Positions 36,955-49,374 of a stretch of DNA of 64,000 nt are shown in pieces (the first letter of the stretch is position 1; each line of letters starts with the position of its first letter). The notes under the pieces are model-generated. The model ran no database searches. It saw only the letters and a list, made by a program, of their open reading frames with translations, and had not been told where the DNA came from. The translations under genes were made by a program, and so were the position numbers. Origin of the DNA: Marsupella aquatica (taxonomy: Eukaryota; Marchantiophyta); assembly GCA_973895155.1 (NCBI GenBank), contig OZ316897.1, positions 20,088,001 to 20,152,000 of the forward strand. Reading direction: 5' to 3'.

Positions 36955-38085
36955 TAGAGGAAGACAAAGAAGTTTGGGAAGAGGAGCACAGTCGGGAGCA
37001 CAGTTTCTGGGGGCAGATTTTGTTCAGTGGACAATTGTCAATTCAATTCATCATACAAGAAGAATCAAGAAAAAGAAAGCATGGAGGGTGCAGGCCAGGC
37101 AAAGCTCCAAATGTGGACAGGACGAGAGGCAAAGACGTAGAGGATCTATGGAATGACTACTTTTGTGAAAATTCTACATATGATGAGCTGAGATTTAGAA
37201 GAGTTTAGGGTCTAGGTTATTCAACAACGTTCCTCCCAGTAGTGTGTGCACATGACAATTATTTTCAATTGAAATTTGATGCAACAGGAACCTGGTCTTT
37301 CTCATCAGAAAATTACTGCAGCTCTAAGACAATTGGCATATGGTATAGGGGCAGATGCAATAGTTGAATACTATAGAATTGTTGAAACCACAACTTTTGG
37401 AGTCTCTATACAGGTTTGTGAGAGCAATCAAACAATTGTATGAACCAGTATATTTGAGGAGACCAAGAGGGGAGGACTGGAAGAGGAATCTTGCTAGAAA
37501 CGAACAAAGAGGGATTCCTAGGATGGTTGGGTCATTAGATTGCATACATTGGGAGTGGAAAAACTGCCCTGTAGCATGGCAGTGTCAATATTAAGACAAA
37601 GACAAAGCAAAATCTCTTATTTTAGAGGCAATTTCAGATCATGAGTTGTGGATTGGCATGCTTTTGGGGGGGCTGGCTGGAGGGAACAATTATATCATTG
37701 TTCTAGACAGGCCCTCACTCCTGAATGCGGGCCTGAGTGAGTGCCTGAGTGAGTGGTTGGCAAAATAATGAGTCTTCCAAGGTCTCATTTCAAGTCAATG
37801 GAGTACAATACAATCAAGCATATTTGTTGGTAGATGGTATTTACCCTAAATGGTCTGTTTATTTCAACTGTGCATGTACGATAGTCTGAAAATTGAGGCA
37901 CTTTGCGAAATGCCAAGAAAGTGCTAGGAAAGATGCAGGGGAGGGCTTTTGGGCTTTTGCAAACCAGATTTGAAATTGTAAAAAGACCTGCACGCTCTTG
38001 GTTTGTGGCTAATCTCACAAACATTTTAATGGCATGTGTCATCTTGCATGGAGGGTGGCCCAATAGCTAGAGATGCATTTTGCTA
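36955..38085 (+). pseudogene. Decayed PIF/Harbinger (plant HARBI1-type) transposase
   Basis: The sequence follows the DDE nuclease of plant Harbinger elements through several frames. It includes LRQLAYGIGAD, then LYRFVRAIKQLYEP, then GIPRMVGSLDCIHWEWKNCP with the first Asp, then NYIIVLDRPSLL with the second Asp, then YLLVDGIYPKWSV, CQESARKD and GEGF around the glutamate, and finally NILMACVILH. Stops (for example after ANQI) and frameshifts show it is dead. A second Harbinger-type gene lies just beyond on the opposite strand, so the pair marks an old autonomous element. Confidence 0.88.
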
Positions 38086-38400
38086 CAACACCCTCTGAAT
38101 CAATTTAATAGATTTAGTCAATTCTGAATCTTCCCATAGCTTGCGCATGTTTGGACTCATGTACTCTAGGTAGTGAAAGCATGGCCAAAGTTGAATTTTT
38201 ATGGTGTGCAAGTGACCGCATGTATTGGCAGCTGCCATTTCGTTTTGAGCCAAAGCTGACATTTTCAATGAGTTGTCCTTCAGCCACTCCTTTGTAGCCC
38301 AATTTCAATCTCTTCAGTTGCTCCTTTGCAGCCCAATTTCCAGAAGCCTTTTCTTGCTTGAACCTTGACTAGACTCAGTATCATCTCCATTTTTGCCTGG

Positions 38401-39219
38401 CTAATTATCAAAATCAAGTTCGGCTACTTCTAGAGTGGGGCTGCTGTCGGAGGGCACATTTTTGTCTGATTTCTTGCTCTTCCATTTTGGCATGTCATTC
38501 TCTGGACTCATAAACCTTGGGTAATCCTTCAAAATATAATAGCAACAATCCAAAGCAAAACTTTTATTCTTAAGATGATTCTCCTTGTACAGCTCCTTGG
38601 AAAATTTCAAGGTGTCTGTAGCATTTGTTCCTGAAACCTGTCTGCTATCATCTTGCTGGTGTGCTCCTATAAATTTCTGGACAGCATGCCTGATGTCTGA
38701 CCACTTTCCATTGAGTAATTTCTTCCCCCTCATCTCAAATTCCCGACCCCTTGTTCTTATGGTAATGCTCAGCTACAGTACTTGATCTCCAGAATTTCTT
38801 AACTCTCTTGCCAATTGAAACAACATAATCTTGCAAAACATGGAGCACGTTGTAGCATAGTTGCTTCAACTCACTTTCACTCTAATTTTTCCCCGAGTGC
38901 TTGCCATGATTCTTCTTTGTTGATTATATGGGCGCAAAGTTCTTGCAACAGTGCTTTTGCACGAGGATCCTCCATTTCGAGACCCAAATGACTCAACAAT
39001 ATCCCTTGCTGCTATTGATCTTTTTCCCATAATTATCTGTAGCGAGGTTGATTTTGTATCCATCCAAAATGAATGCACAAATTTGCTCTTCTCTTTGTCA
39101 ATGGTGGTAGGAAAGTATGGCATGTGCGGTAGATGCAACCCTCTAGGATTCTCATGCTCGATCACCCTGAAATGCTTCCATCTTAGTTGTTTTGATCTTA
39201 CACTTTCAAGGAAGGACAA
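38401..39219 (-). pseudogene. Decayed Harbinger second gene (SANT/trihelix-like DNA-binding protein)
   Basis: The minus-strand reading gives FWRSSTVAEHYHKNKGSG and then, after a stop and frame change, LLNGKWSDIRHAVQKFIGAH, SGTNATDTLKFSKELYKE and CCYYILKDYPRF. This is the Myb/SANT-like (NAM-associated) protein that accompanies PIF/Harbinger transposases and helps the transposase bind DNA and enter the nucleus. The part upstream of 38,866 is less recognisable. The gene is convergent with the transposase, about 300 bases apart. The stop and frameshift near 38,735-38,760 mean it is not functional. Confidence 0.8.
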
Positions 39220-40640
39220 AGCAATTGACCAAATTTTCTGAATTGTGTGCTCTACCCTTCCTTGAATGCCTAGCTATGTTGTCAACAAAATACAATCTTG
39301 AATTTTTCCCTCATCTCTTGATAAACCTATCATGCATGATGCTTTCTTCAATTTTTTAATGAAAGAGCTTTTCAATGAGCATCACGTTGCTACATTTAAT
39401 CAAGTATAAAAGAGTTAATTGGCAAAAATTACTTCCAAGGAAACAATGATATTTTGGAACTCAAGTGAGTTGAGTTACCACACAACCATGCCTCTTTGGG
39501 CTCTCATTTGTTATTTTTTATATGGTCTGGTTAAATGTTGTCAACATTTCTGACACACACTGACTTGTCTCCACACAATTATTACCGATGGATCCAAGTG
39601 CTCCCAAAAACATACCTTGAGTGGGCAAGAGATTGCCACCCCTCCTGAAGGATGGAACCATGAGGTTGCCACCGATTCTTAGGCAAGCAAATGGGCATTC
39701 GCCACAGTGGCTACCTGTGCCAGACCAATGGGCAGTCGCCACAGTGGGTAATTGCCCCAGACCTTTAAAAGTACCCTGGTTGTGCCACATCAACAAATTT
39801 TGCCATAAGCATGAACGGCAATGTTTGTTCTGCAGTGACAAGAAAACACTACTTGTTTGTTGCAATGCCAACAAATATGTTTAGAGCCTAGAATGGTAAG
39901 AACTTGAGAAAACTCAAAATTAAATGTCCCAAATAGTAGAGAGTGGGGGCATTCCAAAAGAAAACCTCTTTCACCGTTTATTTACTTTGTTGGAGATGGG
40001 AAGATTTTGACAATATCCAACTAATTAACAAATCACTGCTAACAAAATATTTTAAGCTGCTTATGAAATTTCAAAATAAATTTAGTGATGCAAGTTTAAG
40101 AATATTTTGATGTACATTTTTTACTTCCAAAAAGTAACAAAATAGATGTACATTTTTGTCTTCCAAAGATTAAATAAATAAATATAATTTATTTAGTATT
40201 TAAGTATACATATATAAGAGGCTGCAAACGATTGACCAACATTGTAGTGACACTTAGCCAAACCTATATCTTTGCCAATTTGGTTGACACCTAACCAAAA
40301 GCATGTGTTACCTCTCACAAAACTAGTTTAGTGAGTGCATTTCACCTCATATCTAAAGTAGATTTTTAGGCTTTAGTATCACTAATTTTATTTGCTTCAC
40401 ATTTCCCAAAAGGCCCCACATACTCTAGTTTTCCAGCACACCGTTTTGGGAACTCCACTTTACTGCGCTAGACGGCAAAATATTTTAGAATAATAAGTTT
40501 TTGCAGCAACCTACAGTAATTATTACAACATTATACTAGTATACAATCATGACTGCTGAACGCTGATTGCAGGGGAGAAATCAATGCAGGAAGAAGGTAC
40601 GAAGATATAAAAAGAAAAAAGGTCAAGACGAAGGTGCTAA
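39220..40640. other. Non-coding stretch after the Harbinger element
   Basis: No gene is evident. A small direct repeat (GGGCA, TCGCCACAGTGG, twice within 39,687-39,748) and AT-rich sequence from 39.9 kb on are the only structures seen. I could not find the right terminal repeat of the Harbinger element here. Confidence 0.5.
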
Positions 40641-40664
40641 GAGCATTCCCGACTAATTCTAGAT

Positions 40665-41100
40665 TGAGTATGAAACGTCAGATCTCCCTATTAAAAGTGA
40701 CCATTACAATTTGTCTAAGGGGTCAGTAGCTAGGGGAGAAACTGAACAGAAAGTCTAACGAATTAAATGAATGCTCGGAGTTCAAGGAGAAGGTGCTACT
40801 AATATGCCTATCTAATTTTACTATAAATTTATTCGTATTCGTGACCGTCAGATGTCCCTAAATTCAGGGATGACGATTGGATTACAGCTAGTGGACTCTG
40901 CGGCCCGTAGTAGTGGAGAGAAGTGACTAATGGATGACAGAAAGTCTAACGAATTAGAGAAATCGAAGTTTATTCGTGACCGTCAGATCTCCCTAAAGTT
41001 AAGGGTGGCCGTTGGATTACGGCTAGTGAAGTCTGTGGCTACGAATAGGTGAAAGAAAAGACTAATGGATGAGAGAAAGTCTAACGAATTTAAACTAAAG
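40665..41100. repeat. Three diverged tandem copies upstream of the SRA-chromodomain gene
   Basis: CGTCAGAT(C/G)TCCCT recurs at 40,676, 40,846 and 40,980. Each is followed by a GATTGGATTA or GTTGGATTA type block (copies two and three) and by AGAAAGTCTAACGAATT (all three). The copies are spaced about 170 and 134 bases apart and end some 170 bases before the likely TATA box. Confidence 0.85.
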
Positions 41101-41272
41101 TATGAATGACTGTTGAGACTGGTGGAATCTAGCGAATTCTAGACACTAGAAACACTAAAAACACGCTGCTTGTATCTGCTGATCGGCAGGTCAGAAGCTA
41201 CCTCTTCCAACTCAGCACGGTCGTCCAATATTCCAGCTTCTTCGCCTGCACGCTACAGCAGGCCACACACTC

Positions 41273-41278
41273 TATAAG
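41273..41278 (+). promoter_or_regulatory. Possible TATA box of the SRA-chromodomain gene
   Basis: TATAAG lies in a short GC-richer stretch. A start near 41,305 would give a 5' UTR exon ending at 41,491 (AAG before GTGAG). A first intron would then run to the acceptor GCAG at 43,211-43,214, just ahead of the ATG. Confidence 0.35.
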
Positions 41279-42121
41279 ACCCCATCTCTGATCTGCCTAC
41301 CAGTTTTTCGGCGCACGGCAATCAGAGGCTGCGGGTACCATCCCCGGAAGCAGGCGCAGCAGTCGAGGGATTGAACGACGGTGGTGTTGCGAGTGTTGAG
41401 GATGTGGAGACGACGAGAAAGGGAGGGGTGGCGATTCGGACGATTTTGATTTCGGGTTCTGAAGGGGGGAGCGAGTCCTCTCGGTTGTAAGGTGAGTTTC
41501 GGTGCTTGTAATTTGATGGCGTGATGTGATGAATCACTTATTGCAGGAGTGCCTTCGAGTGAAACCTTCGATTGTCTTGTATTGTGTTTGTGTGGATGTT
41601 GGTAATGTGGAACGGAACGGATACTGTGTTGAGTTGCTTTGCTGGCTCGGAGTGGGACGATTTACCACCTACTTCGATGTGCCGGCTGAGTAAGGTTTTA
41701 CAGTTTCCGCGCTACGCTAATTTGGTTGCGATTCCTGAGTACCATTCTTCTGTAAGTTGGAAAGCCTTCGTCTTTGAGAACTGTATGCGCCTTTCTTCGG
41801 GTTTTAGTGGACTCTACGGAAGGAAAATGGATTCGGCATGGATTCGACTGAACCTGATTTCGTGTTTAGACGTCAATTTCGTGTTACTCCTTGTTTTTTC
41901 TTTGGTAAGTTGCTGGGCGGCCTTCTAGTGCGTGAGGTTTACCCTTTCCCGAATGCAAATTTATGAGTTGGCGTGAACGTGCAGCTTCTCATTGATGTCC
42001 ATTCACCGTAAGTAACCACATTAAGACGACTGCCACTGAACTGCCAGTGTACTCGCGAACGAAATGGAGTCGAACAAACCTCATCTTATGTCTGCCTGAT
42101 TGTCAATCATCAGCCTCATAT

Positions 42122-42213
42122 CTCGGTTGGTGAGGTTTCCGCTTTCCTGAACGCAGTTTGACGAGTCAGCCTACTTCGGTTGGTGAAGTTCACGCTCTCC
42201 TGAACGCAGTTTG
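42122..42213. repeat. Duplicated 40-50 base unit inside the presumed 5' UTR intron
   Basis: TCGGTTGGTGA, CTTTCCTGAACGCAGTTTGACGA and its near-copy CTCTCCTGAACGCAGTTTGACGA occur twice in a row. Confidence 0.9.
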
Positions 42214-43227
42214 ACGACTTCCGGTGAACCTATGTTTCTGGGTGATGGCCGTAATCTTTGACGATTTGATGTTGACAGCTAGTGGGTAGGTTTTGCTAGT
42301 GCTCGTCTCTCCAGGCACAGTGTTTATTCAGTCGACGATTGCTGCCAGTGGAAGAGGTTCCCGCACTTTGTCCTTACCCAAGTATACCCATTTCCGTCGA
42401 AATGTTGACCAACCGAGCTGCAAGTAGTGGATACATTTCGAAAATCTTGTCTGAATGAATGGGTGATGTCAAACCGTGCCACAACGGAAACAGTATTGAA
42501 ACAGGTTACGGCATGGCATACTTTCGTTCACATGTGAGTCTATGTTGTCGGCACCGAAAAAGTTCTGTATTTGCTGGATTTCTAGCTGTGTTTTTGTCGA
42601 GGATTCGCATGCTGAAACCGCTATTAAGGATTTTGACTCGCCGATTTGAGCTTACATTCACGTTTCAGTAATCGGCGAACCTTGTGTATATGCACGTTAT
42701 GCTTTCGCTCCAAATGCAGGATAATATAGGTGGAAGATAAATATAGCAATCTTCCGACAAGGGAAAAGGTATCTTCCGTGATAAGAAATAGGCAATCGCA
42801 ATTTGCAAAGACGAAAACTGCCGAGCTTGCCTTTGGCTCAATCGAATTGGGAGAATATAAACATGCATTCTACTGAGTTCGATTCCGTGTGAACTGTTGA
42901 GATTTTTTGTGCACGTTGTGTTGTGATTCTATTGTCGAGCGATCCCTACTGTGTCTCGTTTTTCACGCGCCGGCGCTATATCATACTCGGTTTCTTGTTT
43001 TCTCATGCAGCTGTATGCGGAGACATTCTCTCATTAGACATTTATCTCGACAGTGCTGTCTGCGCTCCTTCCTGGGCGCTGGGAAACGCAGCATCAATCT
43101 CTTCTTCTGTCCGTGTTACATCTTATTTCGCGGACTCCTTTAAGTCAATGGATGTTTAATACCTTCTGTTAAGGTTGTCGACTAACGCAACTATTTACCC
43201 TGTGTTCTATGCAGTCGTCCCCGATTG

Positions 43228-45707
43228 ATGCGCAAGAGGCTTAGCCATCATCAGACGGCGAAGAAGATGAGTCCGAAGAAGGTCGGGAAGAGAATCATGG
43301 GGACCATGAAGTCCTCTATCCTCCAATTTGGATACAGATCGCCTGTTGTCCCAGCTGGGGAAACTGATTATTCGCAACTTGTGCACAGTGCACTGAAGAA
43401 ATTCGAAGAACTACAGATACAAAATCCGAAGTTAAGCCCTTTTCAGATTTTAAAGCTGATGAGAGAGAGGTATCCGCATTTCATTGTGAACAAGGATCAC
43501 AAGGAGGGGAATCTACCTGGGGTGGAAGTTGGAGATTTTTTCGGCACTAGAGCTGAGGTTTGGATCGTGGGCCTTCATCGATACACACAAGCCGGGATTG
43601 ACTGGATGGAGTGTTTCAGGAAAGATGGTATCCCGACCACAAAGGCTGTTAGTATTGTAGTCTCAGGTGCATATGAAGACGATCAAGACGACGGGGAGAC
43701 TCTGATTTACACTGGAGAAGGGGGCAACGATCTGCACAAGTCCAGAAAGCAGTGTGAGAATCAGAAACTGAAGGGGGGGACTGTGGCTTTGGACAACAGT
43801 AGAGTCTTACAGAATTCAATCCGTGTGATCAGGTGCCGCAAGGATGCGAGGAGTTCGACCGGGAAATTTTACTCTTATGACGGCCTCTACAAGATCGTAT
43901 CCGGGATGAAGGAGAAAGGAAAGTCTGGCTTTGATGTCTTCAAGTACAAACTTGTGAGAGAGTCCGGGCAGAAACCTCTCATCTGGCCCCCTTCATCAGT
44001 TGGGTATAGTCCTAAAGGAAAGACTATCATCAGAGAAGATCTACAAGAAGAACTTGAAGATGAGGGACCTGAAGAACCAGCTCAGTCAAGCGAGGGTGGA
44101 TTGAAAGCCTTCCTTGGCCCTGCAGAGAGGCTGAAACGTCCTGTCACCAAGACTAGAGACGGAGACCATGGTAAGGGACATGGATTTCACAGGGGTCTGA
44201 AAAGGAGATGCCAGGACGATTTAAGTGGAGCTGCTGCGAAACCGGCGACCTGCCTGAGGGATGATAAGGCACATGATATTGAGAACAGAATCAAACGAAA
44301 GAAAGAGGATACGGCTGGAGCTCCAGAAGAAGCATCGATTTCCTCGGGACATGCAAAGGGATCCGATGTGGGTGTGAAAGGAAGGAATGATGATGTCGGT
44401 GAAGATGGGGACTCTGATGAGCCACTTGTCTTCCCAAGATTGAAGCTACGTGCCAAGGAGAAGGGATCGGTTATCAAAAGAAATGTAATAGTGGATGATA
44501 TTGGACGAGAACAATGTGGTGTTGGTAGCACTAGAGAGGATTTGTACATTGCAAGGCAAGAAGAGAGCATGAGAAGGGAAGTGCCGAACGCAAAGAAGAG
44601 AATACTAACTCAGCCAATTCCTGTAAGTATCCAATTTCTTGTTGAAATGATTGTTTGTTTCAAATTTGCAAACCTACCTTATATTAGAACGCTTTTTAGG
44701 CTCGAATTATGTAAACAATTGGTAAACTACTTCCAAATACCCCAATTATTGGAAACTACACCATATTTATCTTTTGTTCAGTATGTTGACAATATGGTCT
44801 GCCAAATAGAAAGACATGGATGTGTTTATGGGCACAAGTGCATTCTTGTTGTATGAGGATACATATGAACCTTATTTTGGCATCCTTGCATACACCAAAA
44901 CTATGATTATGTTAGATAATAGATTGATGGCAATGAGGAATCAGTGTTATGAATTTGAAGTGAGGACTAATAGGTCATGTGTTTCAAAAAGGTCTCTCTA
45001 ATGTACCCTAAGTATGTGATCTGTTTTGTAAGATTGAATTATACAATGATGGAATATCTGAACACAAGATATAATGAATCTCAGTCAAATAAGTAAGGGG
45101 CTCTATTTGGATTTAGGCTAAAGCTCCAACCAATGATTGGACAAGATGCTCTCTTCATTGGATAGTCGCTCTTTTATGTAAGATGTAGCTGCATGATAGC
45201 AGAATTGAATTAGAGAACTTAGTTTGGACTCATAAGATTGAAAGTGTTTGGAATTTGAGCATTTGTGAGCTTAATTTGGAATGAATGTGGGATCAAATGC
45301 AGACTGAAGATGAGAAGGGAGCAGTTACAAAAATACTGCATGATATTGTGTCTAAAAGCAATGTACAAGATTGTCCAAGCAATAGAAATGATTGCAGCAA
45401 TGTGAGTGAAAGTAATGGTGATCAACAATTTAAGGGAGATCTGCGAGAAAATGAAGACAGAGAATCCGATAATCGCCACCCTGAGAGGGACAAAAGTGAA
45501 ATTGGTGATGATGGTGGTGAATATGAGGTTGACCGCATACTAAAAAAGCGGTCAAGGTATGGAAGTAGCAACATTGAGGAGTATCTAGTTTTGTGGAAGG
45601 ATTACTCTCGAGAAGAAGCGACATGGGAACCAATAGAAAATCTGATTAATTGTGAAAAGGCTCTAACAGAGTTCAAGCAACGCATCCGGAGGAGGAATCC
45701 TATGTAG
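43228..45707 (+). CDS. SRA-YDG domain and chromodomain protein without SET domain
   Basis: Exons 43228-44622 and 45303-45707 (donor GTAAGTAT, acceptor ATGCAG; both junctions in phase 0) join to a 599-residue protein. Residues about 94-250 form an SRA domain of the plant SUVH type: LPGVEVGDFF, VGLHRYTQAGIDW, SGAYEDDQDDGETLIYTGEG, KFYSYDGLYKI and SGFDVFKYKLVR. SRA domains bind methylated cytosine by base flipping. Residues about 539-592 form a chromodomain with Tyr539, Trp563 and Tyr566 as the aromatic cage and EATWEP following, so methyl-lysine binding is likely. Between them is a long charged linker with basic, NLS-like stretches (KRRCQDD, RIKRKKED). The pre-SET and SET domains that follow SRA in SUVH proteins are absent, so it should be a nuclear reader and not a methyltransferase. 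The ATG at 43228 follows an acceptor at 43214. If the intron is retained, translation stops at 44856. Confidence 0.85.
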
Positions 45708-46880
45708 GCATATCATTGCAGGAGAAACATTGGAAATGTACTCTATGATCACAAGAAAAGATGTTCATATTTTAGAAATGAACTAAGGCACAATTTTGTC
45801 AGAATTTTCCAATTATGATGTGTGAATCATTATCAGGGTATATGATTTGGGGATGAGCATGTATGCATGGGTTTTACTTTGTATGAAATTCTAAAGCTGG
45901 GCATGTAATAGGAAGCACTGTAACTTCATTGTAAATAGGGTAGCAATGGTTGTCATGATTTTCTAATCATAAAATACGTGGATAGTTATTACTGTTTATG
46001 AATTCACAAACATGGGAAATTGATAAGCTTAGGGCAGTAAACTGATTCACAAACTTGATTTTATAATGTTTGTCATAACTTTTCAATGATAATGTCTGGA
46101 TAACCTTTGATGAAATTGTCAAGCAGAGATGATTACTTATCTCAATTGTGTATTTGTTTGTCTAAATTAATTGATCTCTTACAAGTAGTTTGATTGGTTT
46201 GTCAATGGCACCCTTTTGTTGACCTCTGACAGAATCAACCCTCCTTCCCTCTCCACAAACTAAGTCGACCATTCACTTCTATCGTACTGCATGCTTTCCA
46301 GCTCATATTGAAAAAGAATTTATAAAAAGCTCTAAACTGCATGGTAGGCGACCGCACATTAGTATTGTACCGACACCAGCCCCATACTTCAGCATTGCAC
46401 ACCTAAATCGAAACAAATGCAAAAATAGGGCTGTCAAGTTGACATAAAGGATGGGAAAGTTGATCAAAATGATTTTTTTGCCAAAAACAGGGTAGTCATT
46501 CAGAGTTACAAACTGAGAATTGTGGCCAGAGTATAACAAATTGAAGCAACACAAAGGTGGAATGTCCATGCACTGAATCAACTGTTCTTAATGTGGAATG
46601 ACAAGATTGTGGGCAGAGAAATATATAAGGTGCTAGTCCATTTTCAATATTGGTTACAAATCTCTTGGAGGCCTTTTCACTTTATTGGTTTGTTGACTAT
46701 GCTTGCAAAATTCCAGAAACTTCACTTGGTCCTTACATTTTACAATGGAAGCATATCTCAACTAGGCAGTAGCATAAAACACCTGAGCCCAATGGACCTA
46801 TGACAACAAACTTTCAGTTTAAGAACTATAAAACTCAGTTCGGCCTGCATTATTGAGACTAAGAACTCTCAAACAGAAGA

Positions 46881-47125
46881 CCTGGCAAATGTAAATCACC
46901 ACTCACAGCTTAAAAGATTGTGTTATGCTCATAAATTATCAGCGCCCAGTTGAGTCTGTCAGTAGAAAGCTGATGGCTCGTAACTTGTTTGGTGACCTTT
47001 CTCTGCCACCATTCATTGTTACCTAACAAATGTAAATCACCACTCACAGCTTAAAAGAGCGTGCTATGCTCATAAATGGCTTTCAACTTGTCTGATGACC
47101 TTTCTCTGCCACCATTCATTGTTCA
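46881..47125. repeat. Tandem duplication of a block of 100-145 bases
   Basis: CAAATGTAAATCACCACTCA, CAGCTTAAAAGA, TGCTATGCTC or TGTTATGCTC, CATAAAT and TGACCTTTCTCTGCCACCAT occur twice. The second copy lacks about 40 internal bases. Confidence 0.92.
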
Positions 47126-49374
47126 CCCTGCTAGCTCTCTTGATCGAGCAATTTATAACTTGAATAAGGTTACATGTGTGTTTTCTCATAGTCTGCAAAT
47201 GATCTCCAAATGTTGCTTTAGCTCCCCTTTAGAATGATCTAACACGCCCCAAAAACATTTGTAAGAGGGATCATGCTAGTGCTCCAACTTTTGGATCTAG
47301 ACTGTGCCAAAGGGCCAAACTCAAGGCACACCAGTTTATTAGAATGACTCGAGCCAAAACAATGCATGAACATAATCTGAGGTGGATGCAATGTACTTTT
47401 GCAAAGGTAATAATGCTAGCACATATGAAACTACAGGGCACTAGCAAAGAGGTGAGATCTCAAAGTTTGAAGTTGGCCTATAATTCAAATCTGATCAAAA
47501 TTTGTTTGTGAAGGTAGAAGTGCAAACCTAGATTTAGCTGCATTCATCGTGAGCTATCTAGACTGGTCTTATCTTGCAATTTTTTACCATCAAATTGATT
47601 GTGAGGTTTACTAGGAGGATTCACTTACTATATTCTTTTAGGGTATTATGTGCAACACTGGTTGGGAAGAAACCCCTAAGACAAAATCTTGGATTGAAAT
47701 TGCAACGATTTGGAGTAATTTGAAATCATGAAAGATTTGGGTCATTTGTGTGAGGGGGGCTACCCAACATGAGTATCTCATTTTCAAAATTATTTTGAAT
47801 ATTAGGGAGTCAGAGGATCCAAATGGCCAAACTATGTCAACAGTAGAGCTCTGCATGTGCTGGTATTGGAGGGTCCAAGATCAAGTTCCATCTCATTCCA
47901 TCTTCAATTCTTCCAATCATCAATAAATTGTTAGTAGGAGTTTACAATCACGAACATTCCTCTAACAGAAAGAAATAATAATTTAGAGATAATATTGAAA
48001 CTATACAAGATTCAGGTCATTTACATTAGTAATGTGGCATTGATCCGGGTTGATTTAACATTCAAATGAGTTAATTTAAACCCAAAACAAGACAAACTTA
48101 AACTTCTCGCTGTCAAACTCAACCCTATTTAATCATGACAAATCTTAACCTTGAAATTTGTTTAGAAACAAATCCAAAAAAAAATTCAAACTATTTTTGT
48201 TTAGGGTTTAAATCAATTCAGTTCATTTGGAATAATGAGTTGCTTGTCCAAGTACTAACTCATGAGCCAATTAGAGCTTCTTGATTTCATGATCATGGCA
48301 AAATGTATTCCTGGCAGCCACAGACAAAGCATAGGACTCCCTCATAAACACTGTCACACCAGCCCTCATATGGTAGTCTTTTCTTGTTGCTTTGAGAAAT
48401 TCCCCTGAATTACATGAAGAGAAAGGGCACAGACCATAGGCTACTCCAAGTCAAGAATAGTGGAGAGCACTTATCTTGAGGTGGGTTTCTGAGTTAGATG
48501 CTTTCAGCAGTAATCTGCTCCCCACTTGACTACCCAGCATTTACAATGAGCAATAAACTGGTACACCAGAGGTCCTCGGAATTGTTAGAAAATTTCCATT
48601 TAATAAAAGTGATTTTTCTCAAAATCTTGCTTAGTTTCTATTATTTTATTCCTAATGTATGAAAGAAGAATTCCAAAGCAAATGGAAGTCATCTAGACTA
48701 GTTCCCCCAAGCCTCTTTGATTTGACATGAATTTATGACTCCTACAATTAATCCGTGGACCCCCATGTTCATCCAAGGAATGTGTGTGATAAAGTGAAAT
48801 CAATTTTTTACAAGGCGGTAACCGATGGTTTTGAGTCTCTCAGTGATCTTGGTGTGTGCTCATACCAAAGAGAACGCTCGAAAAGATAGAGGAGATCGAT
48901 CTGGTTGAGATGATCTCTTTGGTTCATCAAACCAAAGGTTGAATGTGGAGGAAGTTTTTGGACGATTTTTGCTCACATATTGGAGAAATCGTGTTTCTAC
49001 CATTCCTCATTGATTGTGTGTGAGTTATGTTGAGCATTACTTTTACAAGACAAACCGGAGAAAATCACTTAGCTATTGGCGAAAGGATGCTTGTCATTTC
49101 GGTGGGAAGAACGTACAAAATGGACAAGCCATCACTTCACATACAGGTTTTGTAGTTTTTTTAATTTAAGAAAGCTATTGTGTGAGGGGGAGACCAACAA
49201 TTGTTTCTTTGACATCAGCCTGTGTTCAGAGTGTGCTTCGTTGAAGCTTGGAGGGATGTGAACAATTCAAGTCGGGAAAAGCGTTGTGGACAAGCGATGA
49301 CAACGTAATCAAAGAAATCAATTTGCAGTGGCTAAGTTTGTGAGGGTGACGGGATTGTGATGTCTCTTAATAGG

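Noticed and set aside
39518-39884. Overlapping open frames on both strands after the Harbinger element
   Set aside because: They arise from a small direct repeat and show no zinc-finger spacing or transposon motif that I can defend.
44623-44856. In-frame continuation of the SRA exon to a stop at 44856
   Set aside because: A strong donor (GTAAGTAT) precedes it, the following sequence is AT-rich and intron-like, and the chromodomain exon joins in phase. It could only be an intron-retention form.
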